Source: Nemertoderma westbladi (Eukaryota; Xenacoelomorpha; Nemertodermatida; Nemertodermatidae). Taken from it: a stretch of DNA of 64,000 nucleotides. Shown here in pieces: positions 10,301 to 25,400 of the stretch (positions are counted from its first letter, which is position 1; every line of letters begins with the position of its first letter). The notes under the pieces are model-generated. The model was not told the origin of the DNA, did no database searches, and saw only the letters and a list, made by a program, of their open reading frames with translations. The position numbers and the translations under genes were made by a program. The stretch is taken from the NCBI GenBank assembly GCA_032718475.1, contig JAUCBJ010009110.1, positions 1 to 64,000 on the forward strand. The letters are read 5' to 3'.

Positions 10301-13300
10301 CGTGGTTGTTGTGTATGCTGCTCCACTTGTGTTCTGGAATATTTTATCCTCTTTTAATCGAACCACCAATTAATGAGCTATCCTCTTTTACTGTAGACCA
10401 GTCTGCTCGTGGTTGTTGTGTATGCTGCTCCACTTGTGTTCTGGAATATTTTATCCTCTTTTAATCGAACCACCAATTAATGATCTATCCTCTTTTACTG
10501 TAGACCAGTCTGCTCGTGGTTGTTGTGTATGCTGCGCCACTTTTGTTCTGGAATATTTTATCCTCTTTTAATCGAACCACCAATTAATGATCTATCCTCT
10601 TTTACTGTAGACCAGTCTGCTCGTGGTTGTTGTGTATGCTGCGCCACTTTTGTTCTGGAATATTTTATCCTCTTTTAATCGAACCACCAATTAATGATCT
10701 ATCCTCTTTTACTGTAGACCAGTCTGCTCGTGGTTGTTGTGTATGCTGCGCCACTTGTGTTCTGGAATATTTTATCCTCTTTTAATCGAACCACCAATTA
10801 ATGATCTATCCTCTTTTACTGTAGACCAGCCTGCTCGTGGTTGTTGTGTATGCTGCGCCACTTGTGTTCTGGAATATTTTATCCTCTTTTAATCGAACCA
10901 CCAATTAATGATCTATCCTCTTTTACTGTAGACCAGTCTGCTCGTGGTTGTTGTGTATGCTGCGCCACTTGTGTTCTGGAATATTTTATCCTCATTAATC
11001 GAACCACCAATTAATGATCTATCCTCTTTTACTGTAGACCAGCCTGCTCGTGGTTGTTGTGTATGCTGCGCCACTTGTGTTCTGGAATATTTTATCCTCT
11101 TTTAATCGAACCACCAATTAATGATCTATCCTCTTTTACTGTAGACCAGTCTGCTCGTGGTTGTTGTGTATGCTGCTCCACTTGTGTTCTGGAATATTTT
11201 ATCCTCTTTTAATCGAACCACCAATTAATGATCTATCCTCTTTTACTGTAGACCAGTCTGCTCGTGGTTGTTGTGTATGCTGCGCCACTTTTGTTCTGGA
11301 ATATTTTATCCTCTTTTAATCGATCCACCAATTAATGATCTATCCTCTTTTACTGTAGACCAGTCTGCTCGTGGTTGTTGTGTATGCTGCGCCACTTTTG
11401 TTCTGGAATATTTTATCCTCTTTTAATCGAACCACCAATTAATGATCTATCCTCTTTTACTGTAGACCAGTCTGCTCGTGGTTGTTGTGTATGCTGCGCC
11501 ACTTGTGTTCTGGAATATTTTATCCTCTTTTAATCGAACCACCAATTAATGATCTATCCTCTTTTACTGTAGACCAGCCTGCTCGTGGTTGTTGTGTATG
11601 CTGCGCCACTTGTGTTCTGGAATATTTTATCCTCTTTTAATCGAACCACCAATTAATGATCTATCCTCTTTTACTGTAGACCAGTCTGCTCGTGGTTGTT
11701 GTGTATGCTGCGCCACTTGTGTTCTGGAATATTTTATCCTCTTTTAATCGAACCACCAATTAATGATCTATCCTCTTTTACTGTAGACCAGCCTGCTCGT
11801 GGTTGTTGTGTATGCTGCGCCACTTGTGTTCTGGAATATTTTATCCTCTTTTAATCGAACCACCAATTAATGATCTATCCTCTTTTACTGTAGACCAGTC
11901 TGCTCGTGGTTGTTGTGTATGCTGCTCCACTTGTGTTCTGGAATATTTTATCCTCTTTTAATCGAACCACCAATTAATGATCTATCCTCTTTTACTGTAG
12001 ACCAGTCTGCTCGTGGTTGTTGTGTATGCTGCGCCACTTTTGTTCTGGAATATTTTATCCTCTATTAATATAATCACCAATTAATGATCTATCCTCTTTT
12101 ACTGTAGACCAGTCTGCTCGTGGTTGTTGTGTATGCTGCACCACTTGTGTTCTGGAATATTTTATCCTCCTTTAATCGAACCACCAATTAATGATCTATC
12201 CTCTTTTACTGTAGACCAGTCTGCTCGTGGTTGTTGTGTATGCTGCTCCACTTGTGTTCTGGAATATTTTATCCTCTTTTAATCGAACCACCAATTAATG
12301 ATCTATCCTCTTTTACTGTAGACCAGTCTGCTCGTGGTTGTTGTGTATGCTGCGCCACTTGTGTTCTGGAATATTTTATCCTCTTTTAATCGAACCACCA
12401 ATTAATGATCTATCCTCTTTTACTGTAGACCAGTCTGCTCGTGGTTGTTGTGTATGCTGCTCCACTTGTGTTCTGGAATATTTTATCCTCTTTTAATCGA
12501 ACCACCAATTAATGATCTATCCTCTTTTACTGTAGACCAGTCTGCTCGTGGTTGTTGTGTATGCTGCGCCACTTTTGTTCTGGAATATTTTATCCTCTTT
12601 TAATCGAACCACCAATTAATGATCTATCCTCTTTTACTGTAGACCAGTCTGCTCGTGGTTGTTGTGTATGCTGCGCCACTTTTGTTCTGGAATATTTTAT
12701 CCTCTTTTAATCGAACCACCAATTAATGATCTATCCTCTTTTACTGTAGACCAGTCTGCTCGTGGTTGTTGTGTATGCTGCGCCACTTGTGTTCTGGAAT
12801 ATTTTATCCTCTTTTAATCGAACCACCAATTAATGATCTATCCTCTTTTACTGTAGACCAGCCTGCTCGTGGTTGTTGTGTATGCTGCGCCACTTGTGTT
12901 CTGGAATATTTTATCCTCTTTTAATCGAACCACCAATTAATGATCTATCCTCTTTTACTGTAGACCAGTCTGCTCGTGGTTGTTGTGTATGCTGCGCCAC
13001 TTGTGTTCTGGAATATTTTATCCTCATTAATCGAACCACCAATTAATGATCTATCCTCTTTTACTGTAGACCAGCCTGCTCGTGGTTGTTGTGTATGCTG
13101 CGCCACTTGTGTTCTGGAATATTTTATCCTCTTTTAATCGAACCACCAATTAATGATCTATCCTCTTTTACTGTAGACCAGTCTGCTCGTGGTTGTTGTG
13201 TATGCTGCTCCACTTGTGTTCTGGAATATTTTATCCTCTTTTAATCGAACCACCAATTAATGATCTATCCTCTTTTACTGTAGACCAGTCTGCTCGTGGT

Positions 13301-13359
13301 TGTTGTGTATGCTGCGCCACTTTTGTTCTGGAATATTTTATCCTCTATTAATAGAATCA

Positions 13360-16300
13360 CCAATTAATGATCTATCCTCTTTTACTGTAGACCAGTCTGC
13401 TCGTGGTTGTTGTGTATGCTGCACCACTTGTGTTCTGGAATATTTTATCCTCCTTTAATCGAACCACCAATTAATGATCTATCCTCTTTTACAGTAGACC
13501 AGTCTGCTCGTGGTTGTTGTGTATGCTGCTCCACTTGTGTTCTGGAATATTTTATCCTCTTTTAATCGAACCACCAATTAATTATATATCCTCTGTTACT
13601 GTAGACCAGTCGGCTCGTGGTTGTTGTGTATGCTGCTCCACTTGTGTTCTGGAATATTTTATCCTCTTTTAATCGAACCACCAATTAATTATATATCCTC
13701 TGTTACTGTAGACCAGTCTGCTCGTGGTTGTTGTGTATGCTGCTCCACTTGTGTTCTGGAATATTTTATCCTCTTTTAATCGAACCACCAATTAATGATC
13801 TATCCTCTTTTACTGTAGACCAGTCTGCTCGTGGTTGTTGTGTATGCTGCGCCACTTTTGTTCTGGAATATTTTATCCTCTTTTAATCGAACCACCAATT
13901 AATGATCTATCCTCTTTTACTGTAGACCAGTCTGCTCGTGGTTGTTGTGTATGCTGCTCCACTTGTGTTCTGGAATATTTTATCCTCTTTTAATCGAACC
14001 ACCAATTAATGATCTATCCTCATTTACTGTATACCAGTCGGCTTGTGGTTGTTGTGTATGCTGCGCCTCTTGTGTTCTGGAATATTTTATCCTCTTTTAA
14101 TCGAACCACCAATTAATGATCTATCCTCTTTTACTGTAGACCAGTCTGCTCGTGGTTGTTGTGTATGCCGCTCCACTTGTGTTCTGGAATATTTTATCCT
14201 CTTTTAATCGAACCACCAATTAATGATCTATCCTCTTTTACTGTAGACCAGTCTGCTCGTGGTTGTTGTGTATGCTGCGTCACTTTTGTTCTGGAATATT
14301 TTATCCTCTTTTAATCGAACCACCAATTAATGATCTATCCTCTTTTACTGTAGACCAGTCTGCTCGTGGTTGTTGTGTATGCTGCGCCACTTTTGTTCTG
14401 GAATATTTTATCCTCTTTTAATCGAACCACCAATTAATGATCTATCCTCTTTTACTGTAGACCAGTCTGCTCGTGGTTGTTGTGTATGCTGCGCCACTTG
14501 TGTTCTGGAATATTTTATCCTCTTTTAATCGAACCACCAATTAATGATCTATCCTCTTTTACTGTAGACCAGCCTGCTCGTGGTTGTTGTGTATGCTGCG
14601 CCACTTGTGTTCTGGAATATTTTATCCTCTTTTAATCGAACCACCAATTAATGATCTATCCTCTTTTACTGTAGACCAGTCTGCTCGTGGTTGTTGTGTA
14701 TGCTGCGCCACTTGTGTTCTGGAATATTTTATCCTCTTTTAATCGAACCACCAATTAATGATCTATCCTCTTTTACTGTAGACCAGCCTTCTCGTGGTTG
14801 TTGTGTATGCTGCGCCACTTGTGTTCTGGAATATTTTATCCTCTTTTAATCGAACCACCAATTAATGATCTATCCTCTTTTACTGTAGACCAGTCTGCTC
14901 GTGGTTGTTGTGTATGCTGCTCCACTTGTGTTCTGGAATATTTTATCCTCTTTTAATCGAACCACCAATTAATGATCTATCCTCTTTTACTGTAGACCAG
15001 TCTGCTCGTGGTTGTTGTGTATGCTGCGCCACTTTTGTTCTGGAATATTTTATCCTCTATTAATAGAATCACCAATTAATGATCTATCCTCTTTTACTGT
15101 AGACGAGTCTGCTCGTGGTTGTTGTGTATGCTGCACCACTTGTGTTCTGGAATATTTTATCCTCCTTTAATCGAACCACCAATTAATGATCTATCCTCTT
15201 TTACTGTAGACCAGTCTGCTCGTGGTTGTTGTGTATGCTGCTCCACTTGTGTTCTGGAATATTTTATCCTCTTTTAATCGAACCACCAATTAATGAGCTA
15301 TCCTCTTTTACTGTAGACCAGTCTGCTCGTGGTTGTTGTGTATGCTGCTCCACTTGTGTTCTGGAATATTTTATCCTCTTTTAATCGAACCACCAATTAA
15401 TGAGCTATCCTCTTTTACTGTAGACCAGTCTGCTCGTGGTTGTTGTGTATGCTGCTCCAATTGTGTTCTGGAATATTTTATCCTCTTTTAATCGAACCAC
15501 CAATTAATGATCTATCCTCTTTTACTGTAGACCAGTCTGCTCGTGGTTGTTGTGTATGCTGCGCCACTTTTGTTCTGGAATATTTTATCCTCTTTTAATC
15601 GAACCACCAATTAATGATCTATCCTCTTTTACTGTAGACCAGTCTGCTCGTGGTTGTTGTGTATGCTGCGCCACTTTTGTTCTGGAATATTTTATCCTCT
15701 TTTAATCGAACCACCAATTAATGATCTATCCTCTTTTACTGTAGACCAGTCTGCTCGTGGTTGTTGTGTATGCTGCGCCACTTGTGTTCTGGAATATTTT
15801 ATCCTCTTTTAATCGAACCACCAATTAATGATCTATCCTCTTTTACTGTAGACCAGCCTGCTCGTGGTTGTTGTGTATGCTGCGCCACTTGTGTTCTGGA
15901 ATATTTTATCCTCTTTTAATCGAACCACCAATTAATGATCTATCCTCTTTTACTGTAGACCAGTCTGCTCGTGGTTGTTGTGTATGCTGCGCCACTTGTG
16001 TTCTGGAATATTTTATCCTCTTTTAATCGAACCACCAATTAATGATCTATCCTCTTTTACTGTAGACCAGTCTGCTCGTGGTTGTTGTGTATGCTGCGCC
16101 ACTTGTGTTCTGGAATATTTTATCCTCATTAATCGAACCACCAATTAATGATCTATCCTCTTTTACTGTAGACCAGCCTGCTCGTGGTTGTTGTGTATGC
16201 TGCGCCACTTGTGTTCTGGAATATTTTATCCTCTTTTAATCGAACCACCAATTAATGATCTATCCTCTTTTACTGTAGACCAGTCTGCTCGTGGTTGTTG

Positions 16301-16461
16301 TGTATGCTGCTCCACTTGTGTTCTGGAATATTTTATCCTCTTTTAATCGAACCACCAATTAATGATCTATCCTCTTTTACTGTAGACCAGTCTGCTCGTG
16401 GTTGTTGTGTATGCTGCGCCACTTTTGTTCTGGAATATTTTATCCTCTATTAATAGAATCA
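13360..16461 (+). repeat. SatA higher-order block, copy 1 (29 units)
   Basis: A run of units with distinctive variants: TTTTACAGTAGACC (about 13,488), TATGCCGCTCC (about 14,166), GTAGACGAGTC (about 15,100) and GCTCCAATTG (about 15,453). It recurs 3,102 bp later, which is 29 x 107 minus one base because one unit reads CCTCATTAATC. Confidence 0.8.
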
Positions 16462-19400
16462 CCAATTAATGATCTATCCTCTTTTACTGTAGACCAGTCT
16501 GCTCGTGGTTGTTGTGTATGCTGCACCACTTGTGTTCTGGAATATTTTATCCTCCTTTAATCGAACCACCAATTAATGATCTATCCTCTTTTACAGTAGA
16601 CCAGTCTGCTCGTGGTTGTTGTGTATGCTGCTCCACTTGTGTTCTGGAATATTTTATCCTCTTTTAATCGAACCACCAATTAATTATATATCCTCTGTTA
16701 CTGTAGACCAGTCGGCTCGTGGTTGTTGTGTATGCTGCTCCACTTGTGTTCTGGAATATTTTATCCTCTTTTAATCGAACCACCAATTAATTATATATCC
16801 TCTGTTACTGTAGACCAGTCTGCTCGTGGTTGTTGTGTATGCTGCTCCACTTGTGTTCTGGAATATTTTATCCTCTTTTAATCGAACCACCAATTAATGA
16901 TCTATCCTCTTTTACTGTAGACCAGTCTGCTCGTGGTTGTTGTGTATGCTGCGCCACTTTTGTTCTGGAATATTTTATCCTCTTTTAATCGAACCACCAA
17001 TTAATGATCTATCCTCTTTTACTGTAGACCAGTCTGCTCGTGGTTGTTGTGTATGCTGCTCCACTTGTGTTCTGGAATATTTTATCCTCTTTTAATCGAA
17101 CCACCAATTAATGATCTATCCTCATTTACTGTATACCAGTCGGCTTGTGGTTGTTGTGTATGCTGCGCCTCTTGTGTTCTGGAATATTTTATCCTCTTTT
17201 AATCGAACCACCAATTAATGATCTATCCTCTTTTACTGTAGACCAGTCTGCTCGTGGTTGTTGTGTATGCCGCTCCACTTGTGTTCTGGAATATTTTATC
17301 CTCTTTTAATCGAACCACCAATTAATGATCTATCCTCTTTTACTGTAGACCAGTCTGCTCGTGGTTGTTGTGTATGCTGCGTCACTTTTGTTCTGGAATA
17401 TTTTATCCTCTTTTAATCGAACCACCAATTAATGATCTATCCTCTTTTACTGTAGACCAGTCTGCTCGTGGTTGTTGTGTATGCTGCGCCACTTTTGTTC
17501 TGGAATATTTTATCCTCTTTTAATCGAACCACCAATTAATGATCTATCCTCTTTTACTGTAGACCAGTCTGCTCGTGGTTGTTGTGTATGCTGCGCCACT
17601 TGTGTTCTGGAATATTTTATCCTCTTTTAATCGAACCACCAATTAATGATCTATCCTCTTTTACTGTAGACCAGCCTGCTCGTGGTTGTTGTGTATGCTG
17701 CGCCACTTGTGTTCTGGAATATTTTATCCTCTTTTAATCGAACCACCAATTAATGATCTATCCTCTTTTACTGTAGACCAGTCTGCTCGTGGTTGTTGTG
17801 TATGCTGCGCCACTTGTGTTCTGGAATATTTTATCCTCTTTTAATCGAACCACCAATTAATGATCTATCCTCTTTTACTGTAGACCAGCCTTCTCGTGGT
17901 TGTTGTGTATGCTGCGCCACTTGTGTTCTGGAATATTTTATCCTCTTTTAATCGAACCACCAATTAATGATCTATCCTCTTTTACTGTAGACCAGTCTGC
18001 TCGTGGTTGTTGTGTATGCTGCTCCACTTGTGTTCTGGAATATTTTATCCTCTTTTAATCGAACCACCAATTAATGATCTATCCTCTTTTACTGTAGACC
18101 AGTCTGCTCGTGGTTGTTGTGTATGCTGCGCCACTTTTGTTCTGGAATATTTTATCCTCTATTAATAGAATCACCAATTAATGATCTATCCTCTTTTACT
18201 GTAGACGAGTCTGCTCGTGGTTGTTGTGTATGCTGCACCACTTGTGTTCTGGAATATTTTATCCTCCTTTAATCGAACCACCAATTAATGATCTATCCTC
18301 TTTTACTGTAGACCAGTCTGCTCGTGGTTGTTGTGTATGCTGCTCCACTTGTGTTCTGGAATATTTTATCCTCTTTTAATCGAACCACCAATTAATGAGC
18401 TATCCTCTTTTACTGTAGACCAGTCTGCTCGTGGTTGTTGTGTATGCTGCTCCACTTGTGTTCTGGAATATTTTATCCTCTTTTAATCGAACCACCAATT
18501 AATGAGCTATCCTCTTTTACTGTAGACCAGTCTGCTCGTGGTTGTTGTGTATGCTGCTCCAATTGTGTTCTGGAATATTTTATCCTCTTTTAATCGAACC
18601 ACCAATTAATGATCTATCCTCTTTTACTGTAGACCAGTCTGCTCGTGGTTGTTGTGTATGCTGCGCCACTTTTGTTCTGGAATATTTTATCCTCTTTTAA
18701 TCGAACCACCAATTAATGATCTATCCTCTTTTACTGTAGACCAGTCTGCTCGTGGTTGTTGTGTATGCTGCGCCACTTTTGTTCTGGAATATTTTATCCT
18801 CTTTTAATCGAACCACCAATTAATGATCTATCCTCTTTTACTGTAGACCAGTCTGCTCGTGGTTGTTGTGTATGCTGCGCCACTTGTGTTCTGGAATATT
18901 TTATCCTCTTTTAATCGAACCACCAATTAATGATCTATCCTCTTTTACTGTAGACCAGCCTGCTCGTGGTTGTTGTGTATGCTGCGCCACTTGTGTTCTG
19001 GAATATTTTATCCTCTTTTAATCGAACCACCAATTAATGATCTATCCTCTTTTACTGTAGACCAGTCTGCTCGTGGTTGTTGTGTATGCTGCGCCACTTG
19101 TGTTCTGGAATATTTTATCCTCTTTTAATCGAACCACCAATTAATGATCTATCCTCTTTTACTGTAGACCAGCCTGCTCGTGGTTGTTGTGTATGCTGCG
19201 CCACTTGTGTTCTGGAATATTTTATCCTCTTTTAATCGAACCACCAATTAATGATCTATCCTCTTTTACTGTAGACCAGTCTGCTCGTGGTTGTTGTGTA
19301 TGCTGCTCCACTTGTGTTCTGGAATATATTATCCTCTTTTAATCGAACCACCAATTAATGATCTATCCTCTTTTACTGTAGACCAGTCTGCTCGTGGTTG

Positions 19401-20270
19401 TTGTGTATGCTGCGCCACTTTTGTTCTGGAATATTTTATCCTCTATTAATAGAATCACCAATTAATGATCTATCCTCTTTTACTGTAGACCAGTCTGCTC
19501 GTGGTTGTTGTGTATGCTGCACCACTTGTGTTCTGGAATATTTTATCCTCCTTTAATCGAACCACCAATTAATGATCTATCCTCTTTTACTGTAGACCAG
19601 TCTGCTCGTGGTTGTTGTGTATGCTACTCCACTTGTGTTCTGGAATATTTTATCCTCTTTTAATCGAACCACCAATTAATGAGCTATCCTCTTTTACTGT
19701 AGACCAGTCTGCTCGTGGTTGTTGTGTATGCTGCTCCACTTGTGTTCTGGAATATTTTATCCTCTTTTAATCGAACCACCAATTAATGAGCTATCCTCTT
19801 TTACTGTAGACCAGTCTGCTCGTGGTTGTTGTGTATGCTGCGCCACTTGTGTTCTGGAATATTTTATCCTCTTTTAATCGAACCACCAATTAATGATCTA
19901 TCCTCTTTTACTGTAGACCAGTCTGCTCGTGGTTGTTGTGTATGCTGCTCCACTTGTGTTCTGGAATATTTTATCCTCTTTTAATCGAACCACCAATTAA
20001 TGATCTATCCTCTTTTACTGTAGACCAGTCTGCTCGTGGTTGTTGTGTATGCTGCACCACTTGTGTTCTGGAATATTTTATCCTCTATTAATAGAATCAC
20101 CAATTAATGATCTATCCTCTTTTACTGTAGACCAGTCTGCTCGTGGTTGTTGTGTATGCTGCACCACTTGTGTTCTGGAATATTTTATCCTCTTTTAATC
20201 GAACCACCAATTAATGATCTATCCTCTTTTACTGTAGACCAATCTGCTCGTGGTTGTTGTGTATGCTGCA
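16462..20270 (+). repeat. SatA higher-order block, copy 2, extended
   Basis: Second copy of the 29-unit block, running on with further markers (GGAATATATT at 19,321 and ATGCTACTCC at 19,621). The same marker series recurs 5,990 bp further on. The block start is approximate. Confidence 0.75.
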
Positions 20271-22439
20271 CCACTTGTGTTGTGGAATATTTTATCCTCC
20301 TTTAATCGAACCACCAATTAATGATCTATCCTCTTTTACTGTAGACCAGTCTGCTCGTGGTTGTTGTGTATGCTGCGCCACTTGTGTTCTGGAATATTTT
20401 ATCCTCCTTTAATCGAACCACCAATTAATGATCTATCCTCTTTTACTGTATACCAGTCTGCTCGTGGTTGTTGTGTATGCTGCACCACTTGTGTACTGGA
20501 ATATTTTATCCTCTTTTAATCGAACCACCAATTAATGATCTATCCTCTTTTACTGTAGACCAGTCTGCTTGTGGTTGTTGTGTATGCTGCGCCACTTGTG
20601 TTCTGGAAAATTTTATCCTCTTTTAATCGAACCACCAATTAATGATCTATCCTCTTTTACTGTAGACCAGTCTGCTCGTGGTTGTTGTGTATGCTGCACC
20701 ACTTGTGTTCTGGAATATTTTATCCTCTTTTAATCGAACCACCAATTAATGATCTATCCTCTTTTACTGTAGACCAGTCTGCTCGTGGTTGTTGTGTATG
20801 CTGCACCACTTGTGTTCTGGAATATTTTATCCTCTTTTAATCGAACCACCAATTAATGATCTATCCTCTTTTACTGTAGACCAGTCTGCTCGTGGTTGTT
20901 GTGTATGCTGCGCCACTTGTGTTCTGGAATATTTTATCCTCTTTTAATCGAACCACCAATTGATGATCTATCCTCTTTTACTGTATACCAGTCTGCTCGT
21001 GGTTGTTGTGTATGCTGCACCACTTGTGTACTGGAATATTTTATCCTCTTTTAATCGAACCACCAATTAATGATCTATCCTCTTTTACTGTAGACCAGTC
21101 TGCTCGTGGTTGTTGTGTATGCTGCGCCACTTGTGTTCTGGAATATTTTATCCTCTTCTAATCGAACCCCAATTAATGATCTATCCTCTTTTACTGTAGA
21201 CCAGTCTGCTCGTGGTTGTTGTGTATGCTGCTCCACTTGTGTTCTGGAATATTTTATCCTCTATTAACAGAATCACCAATTAATGATCTATCCTCTTTTA
21301 CTGTAGACCAGTCTGCTCGTGGTTGTTGTGTATGCTGCGCCACTTTTGTTCTGGAATATTTTATCCTCTATTAATAGAATCACCAATTAATGATCTATCC
21401 TCTTTTACTGTAGACCAGTCTGCTCGTGGTTGTTGTGTATGCTGCACCACTTGTGTTCTGGAATATTTTATCCTCCTTTAATCGAACCACCAATTAATGA
21501 TCTATCCTCTTTTACTGTAGACCAGTCTGCTCGTGGTTGTTGTGTATGCTACTCCACTTGTGTTCTGGAATATTTTATCCTCTTTTAATCGAACCACCAA
21601 TTAATGAGCTATCCTCTTTTACTGTAGACCAGTCTGCTCGTGGTTGTTGTGTATGCTGCTCCACTTGTGTTCTGGAATATTTTATCCTCTTTTAATCGAA
21701 CCACCAATTAATGAGCTATCCTCTTTTACTGTAGACCAGTCTGCTCGTGGTTGTTGTGTATGCTGCGCCACTTGTGTTCTGGAATATTTTATCCTCTTTT
21801 AATCGAACCACCAATTAATGATCTATCCTCTTTTACTGTAGACCAGTCTGCTCGTGGTTGTTGTGTATGCTGCTCCACTTGTGTTCTGGAATATTTTATC
21901 CTCTTTTAATCGAACCACCAATTAATGATCTATCCTCTTTTACTGTAGACCAGTCTGCTCGTGGTTGTTGTGTATGCTGCGCCACTTGTGTTCTGGAATA
22001 TTTTATCCTCTTCTAATCGAACCCCAATTAATGATCTATCCTCTTTTACTGTAGACCAGTCTGCTCGTGGTTGTTGTGTATGCTGCTCCACTTGTGTTCT
22101 GGAATATTTTATCCTCTATTAACAGAATCACCAATTAATGATCTATCCTCTTTTACTGTAGACCAGTCTGCTCGTGGTTGTTGTGTATGCTGCGCCACTT
22201 TTGTTCTGGAATATTTTATCCTCTATTAATAGAATCACCAATTAATGATCTATCCTCTTTTACTGTAGACCAGTCTGCTCGTGGTTGTTGTGTATGCTGC
22301 ACCACTTGTGTTCTGGAATATTTTATCCTCCTTTAATCGAACCACCAATTAATGATCTATCCTCTTTTACTGTAGACCAGTCTGCTCGTGGTTGTTGTGT
22401 ATGCTGCGCCACTTTTGTTCTGGAATATTTTATCCTCTA

Positions 22440-25400
22440 TTAATAGAATCACCAATTAATGATCTATCCTCTTTTACTGTAGACCAGTCTGCTCGTGGTT
22501 GTTGTGTATGCTGCACCACTTGTGTTCTGGAATATTTTATCCTCCTTTAATCGAACCACCAATTAATGATCTATCCTCTTTTACAGTAGACCAGTCTGCT
22601 CGTGGTTGTTGTGTATGCTGCTCCACTTGTGTTCTGGAATATTTTATCCTCTTTTAATCGAACCACCAATTAATTATATATCCTCTGTTACTGTAGACCA
22701 GTCGGCTCGTGGTTGTTGTGTATGCTGCTCCACTTGTGTTCTGGAATATTTTATCCTCTTTTAATCGAACCACCAATTAATTATATATCCTCTGTTACTG
22801 TAGACCAGTCTGCTCGTGGTTGTTGTGTATGCTGCTCCACTTGTGTTCTGGAATATTTTATCCTCTTTTAATCGAACCACCAATTAATGATCTATCCTCT
22901 TTTACTGTAGACCAGTCTGCTCGTGGTTGTTGTGTATGCTGCGCCACTTTTGTTCTGGAATATTTTATCCTCTTTTAATCGAACCACCAATTAATGATCT
23001 ATCCTCTTTTACTGTAGACCAGTCTGCTCGTGGTTGTTGTGTATGCTGCTCCACTTGTGTTCTGGAATATTTTATCCTCTTTTAATCGAACCACCAATTA
23101 ATGATCTATCCTCATTTACTGTATACCAGTCGGCTTGTGGTTGTTGTGTATGCTGCGCCTCTTGTGTTCTGGAATATTTTATCCTCTTTTAATCGAACCA
23201 CCAATTAATGATCTATCCTCTTTTACTGTAGACCAGTCTGCTCGTGGTTGTTGTGTATGCCGCTCCACTTGTGTTCTGGAATATTTTATCCTCTTTTAAT
23301 CGAACCACCAATTAATGATCTATCCTCTTTTACTGTAGACCAGTCTGCTCGTGGTTGTTGTGTATGCTGCGTCACTTTTGTTCTGGAATATTTTATCCTC
23401 TTTTAATCGAACCACCAATTAATGATCTATCCTCTTTTACTGTAGACCAGTCTGCTCGTGGTTGTTGTGTATGCTGCGCCACTTTTGTTCTGGAATATTT
23501 TATCCTCTTTTAATCGAACCACCAATTAATGATCTATCCTCTTTTACTGTAGACCAGTCTGCTCGTGGTTGTTGTGTATGCTGCGCCACTTGTGTTCTGG
23601 AATATTTTATCCTCTTTTAATCGAACCACCAATTAATGATCTATCCTCTTTTACTGTAGACCAGCCTGCTCGTGGTTGTTGTGTATGCTGCGCCACTTGT
23701 GTTCTGGAATATTTTATCCTCTTTTAATCGAACCACCAATTAATGATCTATCCTCTTTTACTGTAGACCAGTCTGCTCGTGGTTGTTGTGTATGCTGCGC
23801 CACTTGTGTTCTGGAATATTTTATCCTCTTTTAATCGAACCACCAATTAATGATCTATCCTCTTTTACTGTAGACCAGCCTTCTCGTGGTTGTTGTGTAT
23901 GCTGCGCCACTTGTGTTCTGGAATATTTTATCCTCTTTTAATCGAACCACCAATTAATGATCTATCCTCTTTTACTGTAGACCAGTCTGCTCGTGGTTGT
24001 TGTGTATGCTGCTCCACTTGTGTTCTGGAATATTTTATCCTCTTTTAATCGAACCACCAATTAATGATCTATCCTCTTTTACTGTAGACCAGTCTGCTCG
24101 TGGTTGTTGTGTATGCTGCGCCACTTTTGTTCTGGAATATTTTATCCTCTATTAATAGAATCACCAATTAATGATCTATCCTCTTTTACTGTAGACGAGT
24201 CTGCTCGTGGTTGTTGTGTATGCTGCACCACTTGTGTTCTGGAATATTTTATCCTCCTTTAATCGAACCACCAATTAATGATCTATCCTCTTTTACTGTA
24301 GACCAGTCTGCTCGTGGTTGTTGTGTATGCTGCTCCACTTGTGTTCTGGAATATTTTATCCTCTTTTAATCGAACCACCAATTAATGAGCTATCCTCTTT
24401 TACTGTAGACCAGTCTGCTCGTGGTTGTTGTGTATGCTGCTCCACTTGTGTTCTGGAATATTTTATCCTCTTTTAATCGAACCACCAATTAATGAGCTAT
24501 CCTCTTTTACTGTAGACCAGTCTGCTCGTGGTTGTTGTGTATGCTGCTCCAATTGTGTTCTGGAATATTTTATCCTCTTTTAATCGAACCACCAATTAAT
24601 GATCTATCCTCTTTTACTGTAGACCAGTCTGCTCGTGGTTGTTGTGTATGCTGCGCCACTTTTGTTCTGGAATATTTTATCCTCTTTTAATCGAACCACC
24701 AATTAATGATCTATCCTCTTTTACTGTAGACCAGTCTGCTCGTGGTTGTTGTGTATGCTGCGCCACTTTTGTTCTGGAATATTTTATCCTCTTTTAATCG
24801 AACCACCAATTAATGATCTATCCTCTTTTACTGTAGACCAGTCTGCTCGTGGTTGTTGTGTATGCTGCGCCACTTGTGTTCTGGAATATTTTATCCTCTT
24901 TTAATCGAACCACCAATTAATGATCTATCCTCTTTTACTGTAGACCAGCCTGCTCGTGGTTGTTGTGTATGCTGCGCCACTTGTGTTCTGGAATATTTTA
25001 TCCTCTTTTAATCGAACCACCAATTAATGATCTATCCTCTTTTACTGTAGACCAGTCTGCTCGTGGTTGTTGTGTATGCTGCGCCACTTGTGTTCTGGAA
25101 TATTTTATCCTCTTTTAATCGAACCACCAATTAATGATCTATCCTCTTTTACTGTAGACCAGCCTGCTCGTGGTTGTTGTGTATGCTGCGCCACTTGTGT
25201 TCTGGAATATTTTATCCTCTTTTAATCGAACCACCAATTAATGATCTATCCTCTTTTACTGTAGACCAGTCTGCTCGTGGTTGTTGTGTATGCTGCTCCA
25301 CTTGTGTTCTGGAATATATTATCCTCTTTTAATCGAACCACCAATTAATGATCTATCCTCTTTTACTGTAGACCAGTCTGCTCGTGGTTGTTGTGTATGC